DNA from: Mesorhizobium sp. STM 4661
GTDB lineage: Bacteria; Pseudomonadota; Alphaproteobacteria; Rhizobiales; Rhizobiaceae
Direction: 5' to 3'
DNA: 43,123 nucleotides
Assembly: GCF_000359125.1 (NCBI RefSeq)
Contig: NZ_CAAF010000072.1
Coordinates: 1-43,123 of the forward strand
A program made the translations under genes and the position numbers. Of this stretch, positions 32,209 through 40,244 are shown one piece after another (the first letter of the stretch is position 1; each line of letters opens with the position of its first letter). The notes under the pieces were generated by a model. That model did not search any database, was not told where the DNA came from, and saw only the letters and a program-made list of their open reading frames with translations.

Positions 32209-33765
32209 TTAATCGCCGACGCGCGCGAGCGTGCCGAGATGGTTGCCGTCGAGAAATTCCACCGTCATGGCCGACGCCTTGCCGTCTGGGCCGAGAACGA
32301 AGCTCACGCCGGACGGCGCGTCCGGCGTCTCGGCGTCCGGATAGGTCAGGAACATGTCGCGGTCGAAATGCTCCAGCGAATAGGACCGTGCGCCGCCCGG
32401 CCCGACCTTGAGCACAAGGCCGTCTCCTTCACCCGACACAACCGCATCACCGATGAAGTCATTGAAATAACGGCCCGTATAGACGCTGGCCGGCCTGGCA
32501 GCGCTTGCGGGAGACGGCGGCGCGGCATAGGTGGCCTTGGCCGCCGCGACCGCCGGGCCGAACAGGCTCGCATAGGCATCGTCCCATGCCTTGACCCAGT
32601 CCTTCTCGACCTTTCCGTCGAAGACCATATCGGCGAAGCTCTCGGACAGCCCTTCCGGCACGCCCGTCGGAAAGGCGTTGGCGACAATCACGATGCCAAG
32701 CTTCTCCTCGGGAAAGAGCGTCACCAGCGTGCGGGCGCCGACGCTGAAGGCGCCGGCATGGCCCCAGCTCAGGCCGTGCCGGCCGAATTCGACATTCCAG
32801 CCAAGGCCGTAGAAGGACTCGCTGCCTGAGACCGGGTTCCTGCCCCGCGTCATCAAGGGCACATGCGTCTCAGCCAGCGCGTCGGCGGCTATCAGCGGCT
32901 TGCCGTCATAGAGGCCGTTGCCGAGCACCAGGCGCACCCATTGCGAGAGATCGCGTGCCGTGGAGCTGACACCGCCCGCCGGCGCCTGCGCATCCGCATC
33001 GCGCTTGATCTTCGCGGCCCAGACGCCATCGGCCTTGACGTGCAGTTCGGCGCGGTTGGCGTGCTTGAGGAAGTCCGCGTAACGCGAGCTGGTCGAGGCC
33101 ATTCCCAGCGGACGGTAAAGCTTCTCCTCGGCGATTTCCTCCCAGGGCTTGCCTGTCGGCTTCGCCGCCGCCGTCGCGCCTTCGGTCAGGCCGAAATTGC
33201 TGTAGGAATAGCCGGCGCGAAAGCTCGACAATGGCGGCACGAAGCGAAGCCGGCGCAGGATCTCCGAGCGGTCGTAGCCAATGCTCTCGAGGTCGTCGCC
33301 GGCGGTGCCGGGAAGTCCGCTGCGGTGCGAGAACAGGTCGCGGACCGTCAGTTCGCTGGTCGGATAGGGACCGGCGAGCCGAAAGGCCGGATCAAGATCG
33401 GCGATCTTCGCGTCCCACGAAACGATGCCCTCGCTGACCAGCGCCGCCACGATCGTGGCCGAGACCGGCTTGGACAGCGAGGCTATCTGGAACACAGTGT
33501 CGGCGTCGACCGTCTCCGGCTTGCCGGCCTCGCGATGCCCGAACCCCTTGAGGAAGACCACCTTGTCGTCATGGACGACGCCGATGGCGAGACCAGGCAC
33601 CCCGCCATCCGCGACGACGCCTTCGGCGAGCGCTTCGAGCTTCGAAAGCGCGGCGGCCATGCGATCGGGCGCGATGTCGTCGGCCGACGCCGCATAAGGC
33701 CAAAGCCCCACGACGGCGGTGAAGGCCCAAATCCGCCAAGGGCGGAGAGTCCGGTTCAGTCGCAT
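32209..33765 (-). CDS. Exported beta-lactamase-fold serine hydrolase
   Basis: The 518-residue protein belongs to the class C beta-lactamase/DD-peptidase-like family (PF00144). Members are esterases, D-aminopeptidases or peptidoglycan enzymes. A signal peptide is visible (MRLNRTLRPWRIWAFTAVVG, then LWPYAASA), so it is exported. The catalytic motifs are S-x-x-K at 96-99 (SLSK), Y-x-N at 188-190 (GYSYSNFG) and H-x-G in SWGHAGAF. A C-terminal beta domain (about 420-518) carries VYTGRYFNDFIGDAV. The ATG at 33765 has GAGGGG upstream. Substrate is unknown; true antibiotic hydrolysis is not implied. Confidence 0.9.
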   Translation of the reverse strand: MRLNRTLRPWRIWAFTAVVGLWPYAASADDIAPDRMAAALSKLEALAEGVVADGGVPGLAIGVVHDDKVVFLKGFGHREAGKPETVDADTVFQIASLSKPVSATIVAALVSEGIVSWDAKIADLDPAFRLAGPYPTSELTVRDLFSHRSGLPGTAGDDLESIGYDRSEILRRLRFVPPLSSFRAGYSYSNFGLTEGATAAAKPTGKPWEEIAEEKLYRPLGMASTSSRYADFLKHANRAELHVKADGVWAAKIKRDADAQAPAGGVSSTARDLSQWVRLVLGNGLYDGKPLIAADALAETHVPLMTRGRNPVSGSESFYGLGWNVEFGRHGLSWGHAGAFSVGARTLVTLFPEEKLGIVIVANAFPTGVPEGLSESFADMVFDGKVEKDWVKAWDDAYASLFGPAVAAAKATYAAPPSPASAARPASVYTGRYFNDFIGDAVVSGEGDGLVLKVGPGGARSYSLEHFDRDMFLTYPDAETPDAPSGVSFVLGPDGKASAMTVEFLDGNHLGTLARVGD

Positions 33766-33891
33766 GATCGAGCCCCTCGGATCGCCTGCATGCACACGGC
33801 CATGCCCGGGCCTGACGCAGGGGAACCTAGCCTGACAACCGGCTTGCGATCCGTCAATGGATGCCATGGCCAACGCGTTGTGGCCGATGCA

Positions 33892-34338
33892 TCAACTCAC
33901 CCCGAACACATGCGTCAGCATGGCCATGGTGACAGCCGCCTGGAGCGTAATCGAGGCCGTGCGCGGCCAGTTGTAGCGGATCAGCTCGTCGATCGTCTCG
34001 TCGTTCTTGCCGGTCTTTTCGAGGACGCCATGCCGCGGGATTTCGAGCAGAACCGTCACCAGCAGCCCGGCAATGCCGAGCGCGATGTTGGCGGCCGTCA
34101 TCCACGCCGGCACCACCGGTCCGTAAAAGGCCAGCGCGATCGGCAGCAGGAAGCTGGCGAAGCCGGGCAGGATGATCGGCAGCGGGATGCGGCTCGAATA
34201 GAAGCGGTGGTAGCGCACATAGTCCGGCGCGCCGACCTTGGCGAAGAGCGGATAGACGACGATCTGGATGAGCCAGATCTGGCCCAGCCCCCAGAACGAG
34301 ATCACCGCCCAGGTCAGGAGATAGAGTTCAGCTTGCAT
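33892..34338 (-). CDS. Four-helix inner-membrane protein of unknown function
   Basis: The 148-residue protein shows four hydrophobic segments: LYLLTWAVISFWGLGQIWLI, LPIILPGFASFLLPIALAFY, ANIALGIAGLLVTVLLEIP and a last weaker one near TASITLQAAVTMAMLTHVFG. A conserved-looking loop holds YVRYHRFYSSRIPLP, and another PRHGVLEKTGKNDETIDELI. These are not diagnostic to me. The ATG at 34338 has GGAATTTT upstream. It follows the GNAT gene by 25 bp and is the last of three co-directional genes. Confidence 0.75.
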   Translation of the reverse strand: MQAELYLLTWAVISFWGLGQIWLIQIVVYPLFAKVGAPDYVRYHRFYSSRIPLPIILPGFASFLLPIALAFYGPVVPAWMTAANIALGIAGLLVTVLLEIPRHGVLEKTGKNDETIDELIRYNWPRTASITLQAAVTMAMLTHVFGVS

Positions 34339-34363
34339 GGCAAAATTCCATTCGAAGAAATTG

Positions 34364-34915
34364 TCAGAGCGTGCGTTTGTATGCGGTGACCAGGATGTCC
34401 TCGCTGGCGGAATCGATATTGAGGATGTCCGAGGCCCACAAATCATATTGCGGGCAGCGCCCGAAGCTGAGCGCCCGATAGAGGGCGACGGCATGCTTCA
34501 TGAACTCCGCGGTGTGCAGGCCGATGGTCCCATGACCCTCCCGGCGCGCGCGCTCGATGCAATATTCGATCAGGCTGCGGCCAAAGCCACGCCCGCGTGC
34601 TGACGGATGCACGGCGAGCGTGCGGATGCCTGCCCAGCCCGCCGGCAGTCCGAGCCCTTCGTCACCAGCCTTCGGATAGTAGACGACGCTGCCGACGACC
34701 TTGCCGGCGCTTTCAAGCACCATGATGTCGCCGCGGCCCTTGTGCTGGTCGAGATCGGCGGAGAGGGCGATATATCTAGAGAGCGCCCGGTCCGGGATCG
34801 CGCCCCGATAGGTCTCGAACGCTGTCGCGATGATGACCGAAAGGTCCGGAAGTTCCTTGCCGGTTGCCGGCCTGATGACGGTGGTGTTCTTCTCAAGCAT
34901 GCGTAGGTCAAGCAT
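34364..34915 (-). CDS. GNAT-family N-acetyltransferase
   Basis: The 183-residue protein transfers an acyl group from acyl-CoA to an amine. Its GNAT fold shows RPATGKELPDLSVIIATAFE at the start, IMVLESAGKVVGSVVYYP as central strands and the CoA-binding segment IRTLAVHPSARGRGFGRSLI, which contains R-G-x-G-x-G. Then come GTIGLHTAEFMKHAVALYRA and LSFGRC. The ATG at 34915 has GAGGAAC six bases upstream; the ATG at 34900 is an alternative. It lies between two membrane-protein genes on the same strand. The acceptor substrate is not predictable. Confidence 0.88.
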   Translation of the reverse strand: MLDLRMLEKNTTVIRPATGKELPDLSVIIATAFETYRGAIPDRALSRYIALSADLDQHKGRGDIMVLESAGKVVGSVVYYPKAGDEGLGLPAGWAGIRTLAVHPSARGRGFGRSLIEYCIERARREGHGTIGLHTAEFMKHAVALYRALSFGRCPQYDLWASDILNIDSASEDILVTAYKRTL

Positions 34916-34938
34916 GTCTAGGTTCCTCGTCTGTGTTT

Positions 34939-35166
34939 TCAGTTCTGGGTAAGCCTCGGCTTGATGAGCTCGAAGAGCCGCCAGGCGTTGATCGGCAGCA
35001 GCGTCAGCTCCATCAGGATGAGCGGCAGGCTGCCGATCAGCGTGCCATAGGCCAAGAAGGCCAGGCAGCTCATGAGCGCCGCAACGCGCAGCCAGAGCAT
35101 TTCCTTCATCGAATAGGTGAGCACGGTGAACAGGCTTCCGAGGAAGCCGATCGCTTCGATCCACAT
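34939..35166 (-). CDS. Small inner-membrane protein, YgjV-like
   Basis: The 75-residue protein has three hydrophobic segments: EAIGFLGSLFTVLTYSM, LRVAALMSCLAFLAYGTLIG and LPLILMELTLLPINAWRLFE. The pattern of a short loop with S-M-K and then N-x-W-R resembles YgjV-type (PF10688) or SWEET-like half proteins. Function is unknown. The ATG at 35166 has AAGAGA upstream. It is first of three co-directional genes with GNAT 23 bp downstream, so they are probably co-transcribed. Confidence 0.7.
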   Translation of the reverse strand: MWIEAIGFLGSLFTVLTYSMKEMLWLRVAALMSCLAFLAYGTLIGSLPLILMELTLLPINAWRLFELIKPRLTQN

Positions 35167-35356
35167 GTCGCATCTCTTGTGTTGTTCGGGGTCGCACGCC
35201 GCCGGGCCAAGCGGTCCTGCATCGGACGTTGGCGCTCCTATCGGCGTTTGTTGTTCCTGAATCCAGTGACATGATTTCAGCGATATGCTGAACTAAATTG
35301 ATCTATCCGCCATGGGCGCTCGGCCGAGCGGCGAACCCCAAGGCGTCGCCCTGGCC

Positions 35357-35380
35357 GGCCGCGACATTCAAGTCGCGGCC
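35357..35380. terminator. Hairpin in the gap after the ABC-F gene
   Basis: GGCCGCGAC and GTCGCGGCC are exact 9-bp complements around ATTCAA. It lies in the 401-bp stretch 35167-35567 between the ABC-F gene and the three-gene operon. The right part of this stretch (35460-35567) is coding-like in the frame of the ABC-F gene after its TAG stop; the left part shows nothing else. Confidence 0.5.
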
Positions 35381-35567
35381 AGCGGCACAGGCTCGGACGC
35401 GTTCGTCCGTTAATGATCCATCGATCGGTTGGAGCGTTTCCGGGCCAGCGCGGTCCGTCTCAGCCTGGCTGGCCGAACGCCTCCGCCAGCACTTGCGGCG
35501 GCAGCTTTTGCGCCAGCGCGCCGGCGAGTTTGGTCTCGAGATCGCGCAGCAGCAGGAGCGCCTCGCC

Positions 35568-37190
35568 CTACCCCCGCAACCCTGGCGCTTCCTGCCCGGT
35601 GCGCTCGACATACTCCGTATAGCCGCCGCCATAGGTGTGGATGCCTTGGGGCGTCAGCTCCAGCACGCGGTTCGACAGCGCCGCCAGAAAATGCCGGTCG
35701 TGCGAGACGAACAGCATGGTGCCTTCGTACTGCGACAGCGCCGTGATCAGCATCTCCTTGGTGGCGATGTCGAGATGGTTGGTCGGCTCATCCAGCACCA
35801 GGAGGTTGGGCGGATCGAACAGCATCAGCGCCATCACCAGCCTGGCCTTCTCGCCGCCTGACAGCACCCGGCATTTCTTCTCGATCTCGTCGCCGGAAAA
35901 GCCGAAGCAGCCGGCGAGCGCCCGAAGCGGCGCCTGGCCTGCCTGCGGAAAGGCATCCTCCAGCGTCTGGAACACGGTGCGCTCGCCCTCCAGCACTTCC
36001 ATGGCATGCTGGGCGAAATAGCCCATCTTGACGCTCGGGCCGCGCGCCACCGTGCCATTGTCGGGTTCGGAAGCGCCGGCCACCAGCTTCAACAGCGTCG
36101 ACTTGCCGGCGCCGTTGACGCCCATGATGCACCAGCGCTCGCGCCGGCGCACCTGGAAGTCCAGCCCGGCATAGATGGTGCGGCTGCCATAGCCCTTGTG
36201 CACATTCTTCAGCGTCACCACGTCCTCGCCGCAACGCGGCGCCGGCTGGAACTCGAAATTCACGATCTGGCGGCGCTTCGGCGGCTCGACGCGGTCGATC
36301 TTGTCCAGCTTCTTCACCCGGCTCTGCACCTGGGCGGCATGCGAGGCCCGCGCCTTGAAACGCTCGATGAAGGCGATCTCCTTGGCCAGCATCGCCTGCT
36401 GGCGCTCGAACTGTGCCTGCAGCTGCTTGTCGGCGATCGCCCGCTGCTGCTGGTAGAACTCGTAGTTGCCGGAATAGGCAGTCAGCGAACCGGCGTCGAT
36501 CTCCACCACCTTGTTGACGATGCGGTTCATGAACTCGCGGTCGTGCGAGGTCATCAGCAGCGCGCCCTCATAGCCTTTCAGGAACTGCTCCAGCCAGATC
36601 AGACTTTCGAGATCGAGATGGTTGCTCGGCTCGTCGAGCAGCATGACGTCGGGCCGCATCAACAGGATGCGCGCCAGTGCCACCCGCATCTTCCAGCCGC
36701 CGGAGAGTTTTCCCACGTCTCCGTCCATCATCTCCTGCGAAAAACCGAGGCCGTCGAGCACTTCGCGGGCACGGCCGTCCAGAGCATAGCCGTCGAGCTC
36801 CTCGAAGCGGTGCTGCGCCTCGCCATATCTGGCGATGATGTCGTCCATCTCATCGGCCTGGTCGGGGTCGCCCATGGCGTGCTCGAGCTCACGCATCTCG
36901 GCCGCCACCGCGCTCACCGGCCCGGCGCCGTTCATCACTTCGGCCACCGCGCTCAGGCCCGCCATGTCGCCGACATCCTGGCTGAAATAACCGATGGTGA
37001 CGCCGCGATCGACCGACACCTGGCCCTCGTCGGGCTGCTCCTGCCCATTGATCATGCGAAACAGCGTCGTCTTGCCGGCGCCGTTGGGGCCGACCAGCCC
37101 GACCTTCTCGCCCTTCTGCAAGGCGGCGGTGGCCTCGATGAAGACGATCTGCCTGCCGTTCTGCTTGCTGATGCTTTCCAGTCGAATCAT
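35568..37190 (-). CDS. ABC-F family ATPase, YbiT-like
   Basis: ABC-F proteins have two ATPase domains without membrane parts and act on the ribosome, for example to relieve stalled translation. The 540-residue protein has Walker A GPNGAGKT at about 34-41, signature LSGGWKMRVALARILL, Walker B VMLLDEPSNHLDLESL, a charged linker (QQQRAIADKQLQAQFERQQA), and a second set (GVNGAGKSTLLKLVAG, LSGGEKARLVMALMLF, LLVLDEPTNHLDIATKEM). The ATG at 37190 begins MIRLESISKQNGR. It ends ...QEAPGLRG with TAG. The next 35 codons in the same frame also look coding (GEALLLLRDLETKLAGALAQ) before a TGA, so an amber-truncated tail is possible. Confidence 0.95.
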   Translation of the reverse strand: MIRLESISKQNGRQIVFIEATAALQKGEKVGLVGPNGAGKTTLFRMINGQEQPDEGQVSVDRGVTIGYFSQDVGDMAGLSAVAEVMNGAGPVSAVAAEMRELEHAMGDPDQADEMDDIIARYGEAQHRFEELDGYALDGRAREVLDGLGFSQEMMDGDVGKLSGGWKMRVALARILLMRPDVMLLDEPSNHLDLESLIWLEQFLKGYEGALLMTSHDREFMNRIVNKVVEIDAGSLTAYSGNYEFYQQQRAIADKQLQAQFERQQAMLAKEIAFIERFKARASHAAQVQSRVKKLDKIDRVEPPKRRQIVNFEFQPAPRCGEDVVTLKNVHKGYGSRTIYAGLDFQVRRRERWCIMGVNGAGKSTLLKLVAGASEPDNGTVARGPSVKMGYFAQHAMEVLEGERTVFQTLEDAFPQAGQAPLRALAGCFGFSGDEIEKKCRVLSGGEKARLVMALMLFDPPNLLVLDEPTNHLDIATKEMLITALSQYEGTMLFVSHDRHFLAALSNRVLELTPQGIHTYGGGYTEYVERTGQEAPGLRG

Positions 37191-37300
37191 GCTTTTCCAG
37201 GAATGTTGAGGGATTTTCCCGGAGCCCATACGCGATCGGCCGCGCCAGAGGAAGCGCGCGGATCATGAGCGTCTGCGCCAAATCGCCCGAACCTGAAAGG

Positions 37301-37852
37301 TCAGCCGCCAGTCAGCGCCTTCGTCGTCACCAGATTGACGCCGGCATCGGCGAAGGCGGCATTGTGCCGGGCGATGATCCGCGGCGCGGTCTCGCTGGCG
37401 CTGTCCATTGTGCTATGAGCATCGGAAACCACGGTAACGCCCAAGCCCACCGCGAAGGCGCCCTTGACCGTCGCGGCCACGCAAAAATCGCTCTGCGCGC
37501 CGATGAGAACGACCTCGCCGGCGCCCTGCCCGGCCACCCATTCGCCAAGTGCCGCATTGCTGAAGGCGTCGCCCACGCTCTTGGCAAAGGTCGGCTCGTC
37601 GCCGGCCTGGCCAAGCGCCGGCCACACCGGCCAACCCGGCTCGCCCGGCGCCAGCGGATCGCCCGCCGGCCCGTCATGCCTGACGAACGCAACCTTGCGC
37701 CCGCCGCGCCGTGCCCAGTCGATCAACGCGCGGGCCCGCGCGGCAATGCCTGGCGCATCATGGATCGGCGGCTCGGCGACGCCGTCGAACATGCCGGTCT
37801 GCAGGTCGATGACGATGAGCGGCGCGGTGGCTGCAGGGCTGGTCTCTGACAT
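37301..37852 (-). CDS. Isochorismatase-family cysteine hydrolase
   Basis: The 183-residue protein has the family catalytic triad: Asp in PLIVIDLQTGMFDG, Lys in PTFAKSVGDAF and Cys in IGAQSDFCVAATVKGAFAVG. The cis-peptide after Val seen in the family would fall near GAQSDFCV. Members include nicotinamidase and N-carbamoyl hydrolases as well as true isochorismatase, so the substrate is open. Two starts are possible, at 37852 (MSETSP) and 37864 (MFATMSETSP); neither has a clear ribosome-binding site. It is 110 bp downstream of the ABC-F start region on the same strand. Confidence 0.88.
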   Translation of the reverse strand: MSETSPAATAPLIVIDLQTGMFDGVAEPPIHDAPGIAARARALIDWARRGGRKVAFVRHDGPAGDPLAPGEPGWPVWPALGQAGDEPTFAKSVGDAFSNAALGEWVAGQGAGEVVLIGAQSDFCVAATVKGAFAVGLGVTVVSDAHSTMDSASETAPRIIARHNAAFADAGVNLVTTKALTGG

Positions 37853-37906
37853 GGTCGCGAACATAGCGTGGGTGGAAAGCGGGTCAAGGATACGCGGCGC
37901 CGTCGA

Positions 37907-38090
37907 CGCTGCCGATCTCCCTCCTTGTGGGGGAGATGTCCGGCAGGACAGAGGGGGGCGTGAAGGATCGCCGACCTATCGGTTCGCTTGTGACTAACGG
38001 AACAATCTGCGCAAGAGCAAAATCTTTGCCGCGGGACAGCGCCCCCCTCTGCCCTGCCGGGCATCTCCCCCACGAGGAGGGAGATTGCGC
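37907..38090. repeat. Paired inverted copies of the intergenic palindrome
   Basis: The left copy (37907-37960) has GCTGCCGATCTCC and the arm GATGTCCGGCAGGACAGAGG. The right copy (38035-38090) is inverted, with GCCCTGCCGGGCATCTCCCC. About 74 bp separate them. The pair lies between the isochorismatase-like gene and a truncated minus-strand gene. Confidence 0.85.
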
Positions 38091-38110
38091 GCTCAGTCGG
38101 CAGCAACACC

Positions 38111-38362
38111 TCATTCAATCCCACCCGTCACGGCATAGGCTCCAGCGGCGCGCCCGTCATCCAGCCGCACGACAGCCGTGAGGATCGAGCCGTATGACCC
38201 GCGCCAGACACTGTGGATTCTCCGATGCTCGGCGGCTGGAACAAGCGCCCGACCGCTGAAACGCGCGCCGGTTCGCCGCAGGTCGATGGTCTCGCCATTG
38301 ACATGGACTTTGACGCTCGCGACTCTGGCCTCAGCCGGATCGCCGTGCAGGTCGAGCGTGAT
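38111..38362 (-). pseudogene. C-terminal fragment of a minus-strand gene without a start
   Basis: Eighty-four codons in one frame read like a real protein end: AITLDLHGDPAEARVASVKV, HVNGETIDLRRTGARFSGRA, then EHRRIHSVWRGSYGSIL and VVRLDDGRAAGAYAVTGGIE before TGA. No ATG, GTG or TTG start is available, and the frame loses sense exactly where a precursor-peptide fragment starts on the other strand. Beta-rich repeats and the length suggest the end of a secreted or binding domain, but no family is recognised. It looks like a gene cut by recombination. Confidence 0.45.
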
Positions 38363-38425
38363 GGCAGGCTTTCGGCGGTCACGGCCGTCAATGGCGCTTC
38401 CGGCCCAATCGGCCCCGCAGGCTGA
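38363..38425 (+). pseudogene. 5'-truncated copy of the precursor-like peptide gene
   Basis: The codons GRLSAVTAVNGASGPIGPAG and a TGA stop match the second half of the intact peptide at 38551 in both protein and DNA (GGCAGGCT, then TCGGCGGTCACGGCC). The leader part with Y..P.L is absent and replaced by unrelated sequence to the left. A GTG at 38213 is in frame upstream, so a 70-residue fusion product is formally possible but unlikely. Confidence 0.55.
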
Positions 38426-38493
38426 TCTCGGGCGGCCAGAACCGGATCATCGCTTTCCTGGGCAACAGGCATGTGGCGTCCGCCCGCCCATGG

Positions 38494-38521
38494 TTGACAT
38501 TAGGCGGAAGCCAGACATTAT
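38494..38521 (+). promoter_or_regulatory. Candidate promoter for the precursor-like genes
   Basis: TTGACA (38494-38499), a 16-bp spacer and CATTAT (38516-38521) form a sigma-70-type promoter. Transcription would start near 38528, about 22 bases before the first ATG. Both tiny genes lie downstream with no other start in between. Confidence 0.5.
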
Positions 38522-38550
38522 CCGGTCGGGATATTTTGGAGAGTTTGAGC

Positions 38551-38655
38551 ATGAAAAAGATTTATGAGAAGCCGACACTTGTCAAAAAGGGCAGGCTCTC
38601 GGCGGTCACGGCCGACAACAGCGCTTCGGGTCCCGTCAACGGCGCCGGAGCCTGA
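38551..38655 (+). CDS. RiPP precursor-like peptide with lasso-type leader, 34 aa
   Basis: The peptide reads M-K-K-I, then YEKPTLVKKGRLSAVTA, then DNSASGPVNGAGA. The leader fits the lasso-peptide recognition pattern Y-x2-P-x-L-x3-G-x5-T: Y5, P8, L10, G14, T20. If T20 is at position -2, cleavage after A21 would release a 13-residue segment. That segment begins with Asp but has no Asp or Glu at positions 7-9, so a classical lasso ring cannot form. A GGAGAG site precedes the ATG. A second homologous gene follows 42 bp later. No RRE, protease or cyclase gene is in the window, so the product and function are unknown. Confidence 0.7.
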   Translation: MKKIYEKPTLVKKGRLSAVTADNSASGPVNGAGA

Positions 38656-38697
38656 TCTGGCCCCGCCAGGATCATCCGGCATTTTGGAGGGTTCGGC

Positions 38698-38793
38698 ATG
38701 AGAAAAAGCTATGAGAAGCCGACGCTTGTCAAGAAGGACAGGCTTTCGGCGATCACCGCCAATGGCTCGCTTTCAAGCCCCATAGACGGCTGA
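38698..38793 (+). CDS. Second RiPP precursor-like peptide, 31 aa
   Basis: The peptide reads M-R-K-S, then YEKPTLVKKDRLSAITA, then NGSLSSPIDG. Y5, P8, L10 and T20 keep the lasso-leader spacing; the usual Gly at 14 is Asp here. The segment after A21 has ten residues with Asp at position 9, a possible ring acceptor, but only one residue would be left for a tail. The start has a strong TTGGAGGG site, matching the upstream context of its sister gene (ATTTTGGAG). Its stop is directly followed by the stop of the opposite membrane-anchored gene. The two genes clearly arose by tandem duplication. Confidence 0.68.
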   Translation: MRKSYEKPTLVKKDRLSAITANGSLSSPIDG

Positions 38794-39993
38794 TCAGAGG
38801 ATCAGGATCAGATCGTCCAGCACGAGCTGCCAGTGATGCTTCGTCGAGAGGCGAACGCGCGTTACTGATTTGAGCATCGGCGCATAATGCACCGGCGTGA
38901 GCGCCGACAGCACGATTTCGTCGCCGGCAATTTGTTGTTTGCCAAGCCAGCTTTCGATCACCGCCGTCTCTCCTTCGGACATCAACCATGCCGCGGTCAG
39001 CATCGCCGAGTGAAACCCGAAAGGGCGTTCGCGGCCGAATTCGGCCGGATGGCCGCTGCTGGTGTAGGCGATATGGGCTCCCGATATATTGCCGTTGACG
39101 TAGCCCTCGCTGTCCTTGACGTGGTCGCGCGACATGGCGTTGAGATTGCGCCAGTCGAGCCCTGAATGGCCAGAGGCTACCTTGCGCAGGCCGAGCGTGG
39201 TCACGTCGTCGAAGCCGATCGTGTGCAGCGCCGCATCGGGCGCGATGGAGCCGGGTGAGAGCAGGCCGAGATCGGTGGGGTAGGATGACAATACAAGGCG
39301 CCGGTCGAGCCCGCCACCGGATATCACCACTTCGTCGGCCCGATCCGCGAGATCGAAGCGGAAGGGAACGCCTGGCGCCAGCATCCGGCTTTCGAGAATC
39401 TGGCCACTGCCCGTCACCGACAGTGTAGTCTCAATCCCCGCCGACATTCTGCCTGTCAACCTGCGCCCGGGCACGAGACCGACCGGCTTCGGCAGGCTCT
39501 CGCCAACCAGGCCGACCAGCGATGCCGGCGCATCCGAAAGCCGCAACGACTGGTCCTGATTGGCGCTGCTGGCGCGCCAGCCCGGCGGGACCGAGACCGA
39601 AAACCGGTAGGTGCCGGGCGAGCGGATCGCGGCCCGGCGCCGGGTCGCCGACATCTTGAAGTTGGCGAAGCCGCCACCGTTGCTTCGCGCCGCCGCCATG
39701 AAGGCGCCCTGCCCGTCGAACAGCCGCACCACGATGCCGGCCATCGGCCGGTCGGCGAGCCCATATTTTCCGTCGCCATCGACATCCATGTAGACGAAGG
39801 ACGAGTAGTTGAGCGTCGTGGTGGTACTCGGTCGCCAATCGGCGCGCACTGCATAGTCGTTCGCCGGATTGGCCCAGCGCCGCGCCTTTCGCCGAAGACG
39901 GGCTTGCCGCATCAGCCAGTAAAGAAACGCCAAGGCGGCGGCGAGGACGACCGCGGACGCGATCGTGATTTCGACCAGGCCGAAATCACCCAT
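38794..39993 (-). CDS. Membrane-anchored protein with SdrD-B-like domain
   Basis: The 399-residue protein starts with one membrane helix (about 6-28: LVEITIASAVVLAAALAFLY) and a basic cluster (RQARLRRKARRW). At about 68-110 it has VYMDVDGDGKYGLADRPMAG then IVVRLFDGQG, like the Ca-binding SdrD-B or Cna-B-type beta domains. The rest (RFSVSVPPGWRASS, FRFDLADRADEVVISGGGLD, FGFHSAMLTAAWLMSEGE) is probably beta-rich and extracytoplasmic by the positive-inside rule. I do not recognise a family for the C-terminal half. The ATG at 39993 is preferred to 40029 because the helix then starts near the N-terminus. It converges with the precursor-like peptides, with stops adjacent. Confidence 0.7.
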   Translation of the reverse strand: MGDFGLVEITIASAVVLAAALAFLYWLMRQARLRRKARRWANPANDYAVRADWRPSTTTTLNYSSFVYMDVDGDGKYGLADRPMAGIVVRLFDGQGAFMAAARSNGGGFANFKMSATRRRAAIRSPGTYRFSVSVPPGWRASSANQDQSLRLSDAPASLVGLVGESLPKPVGLVPGRRLTGRMSAGIETTLSVTGSGQILESRMLAPGVPFRFDLADRADEVVISGGGLDRRLVLSSYPTDLGLLSPGSIAPDAALHTIGFDDVTTLGLRKVASGHSGLDWRNLNAMSRDHVKDSEGYVNGNISGAHIAYTSSGHPAEFGRERPFGFHSAMLTAAWLMSEGETAVIESWLGKQQIAGDEIVLSALTPVHYAPMLKSVTRVRLSTKHHWQLVLDDLILIL

Positions 39994-40193
39994 GGCGGCC
40001 AGACCCCGACAGCAATGCAGTGAATTCATTCGAGGGCGAGATGTCGATCATTGGAAACCTTTGGCTGGCGCTTTGCCGCAGCCTAGCTTGCGCGCTGGCC
40101 GCTGGACAGATGGCGCTGGATGAAGGCGCCGACACGGCGTGGTCGATGTTGCCCATCCTCCTCGGCTTGCTCGGGAGATCTCTGGGGCAATCC

Positions 40194-40228
40194 TTGCCAA
40201 TTGGCAAACATGTGCTATATATTTGCCA
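40194..40228 (+). promoter_or_regulatory. Promoter and palindromic operator of the Xre-RES pair
   Basis: TTGCCAATTGGCAA (40194-40207) is a perfect palindrome. A further half-site TTTGCCA lies at 40222-40228, inverted to TGGCAAA across 13 bp. TTGCCA can serve as -35 and CTATAT/TATATA at 40215-40221 as -10. Autorepression by the Xre-type antitoxin is the expected logic for such pairs; binding is inferred. Confidence 0.6.
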
Positions 40229-40244
40229 GAAAGTGAGGTGCGTT

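Noticed and set aside
38213..38425. 70-codon fusion peptide starting at GTG 38213
   Set aside because: Its first two thirds are antisense to a better-looking minus-strand protein fragment, and there is no ribosome-binding site. Only the end is homologous to the precursor peptides.
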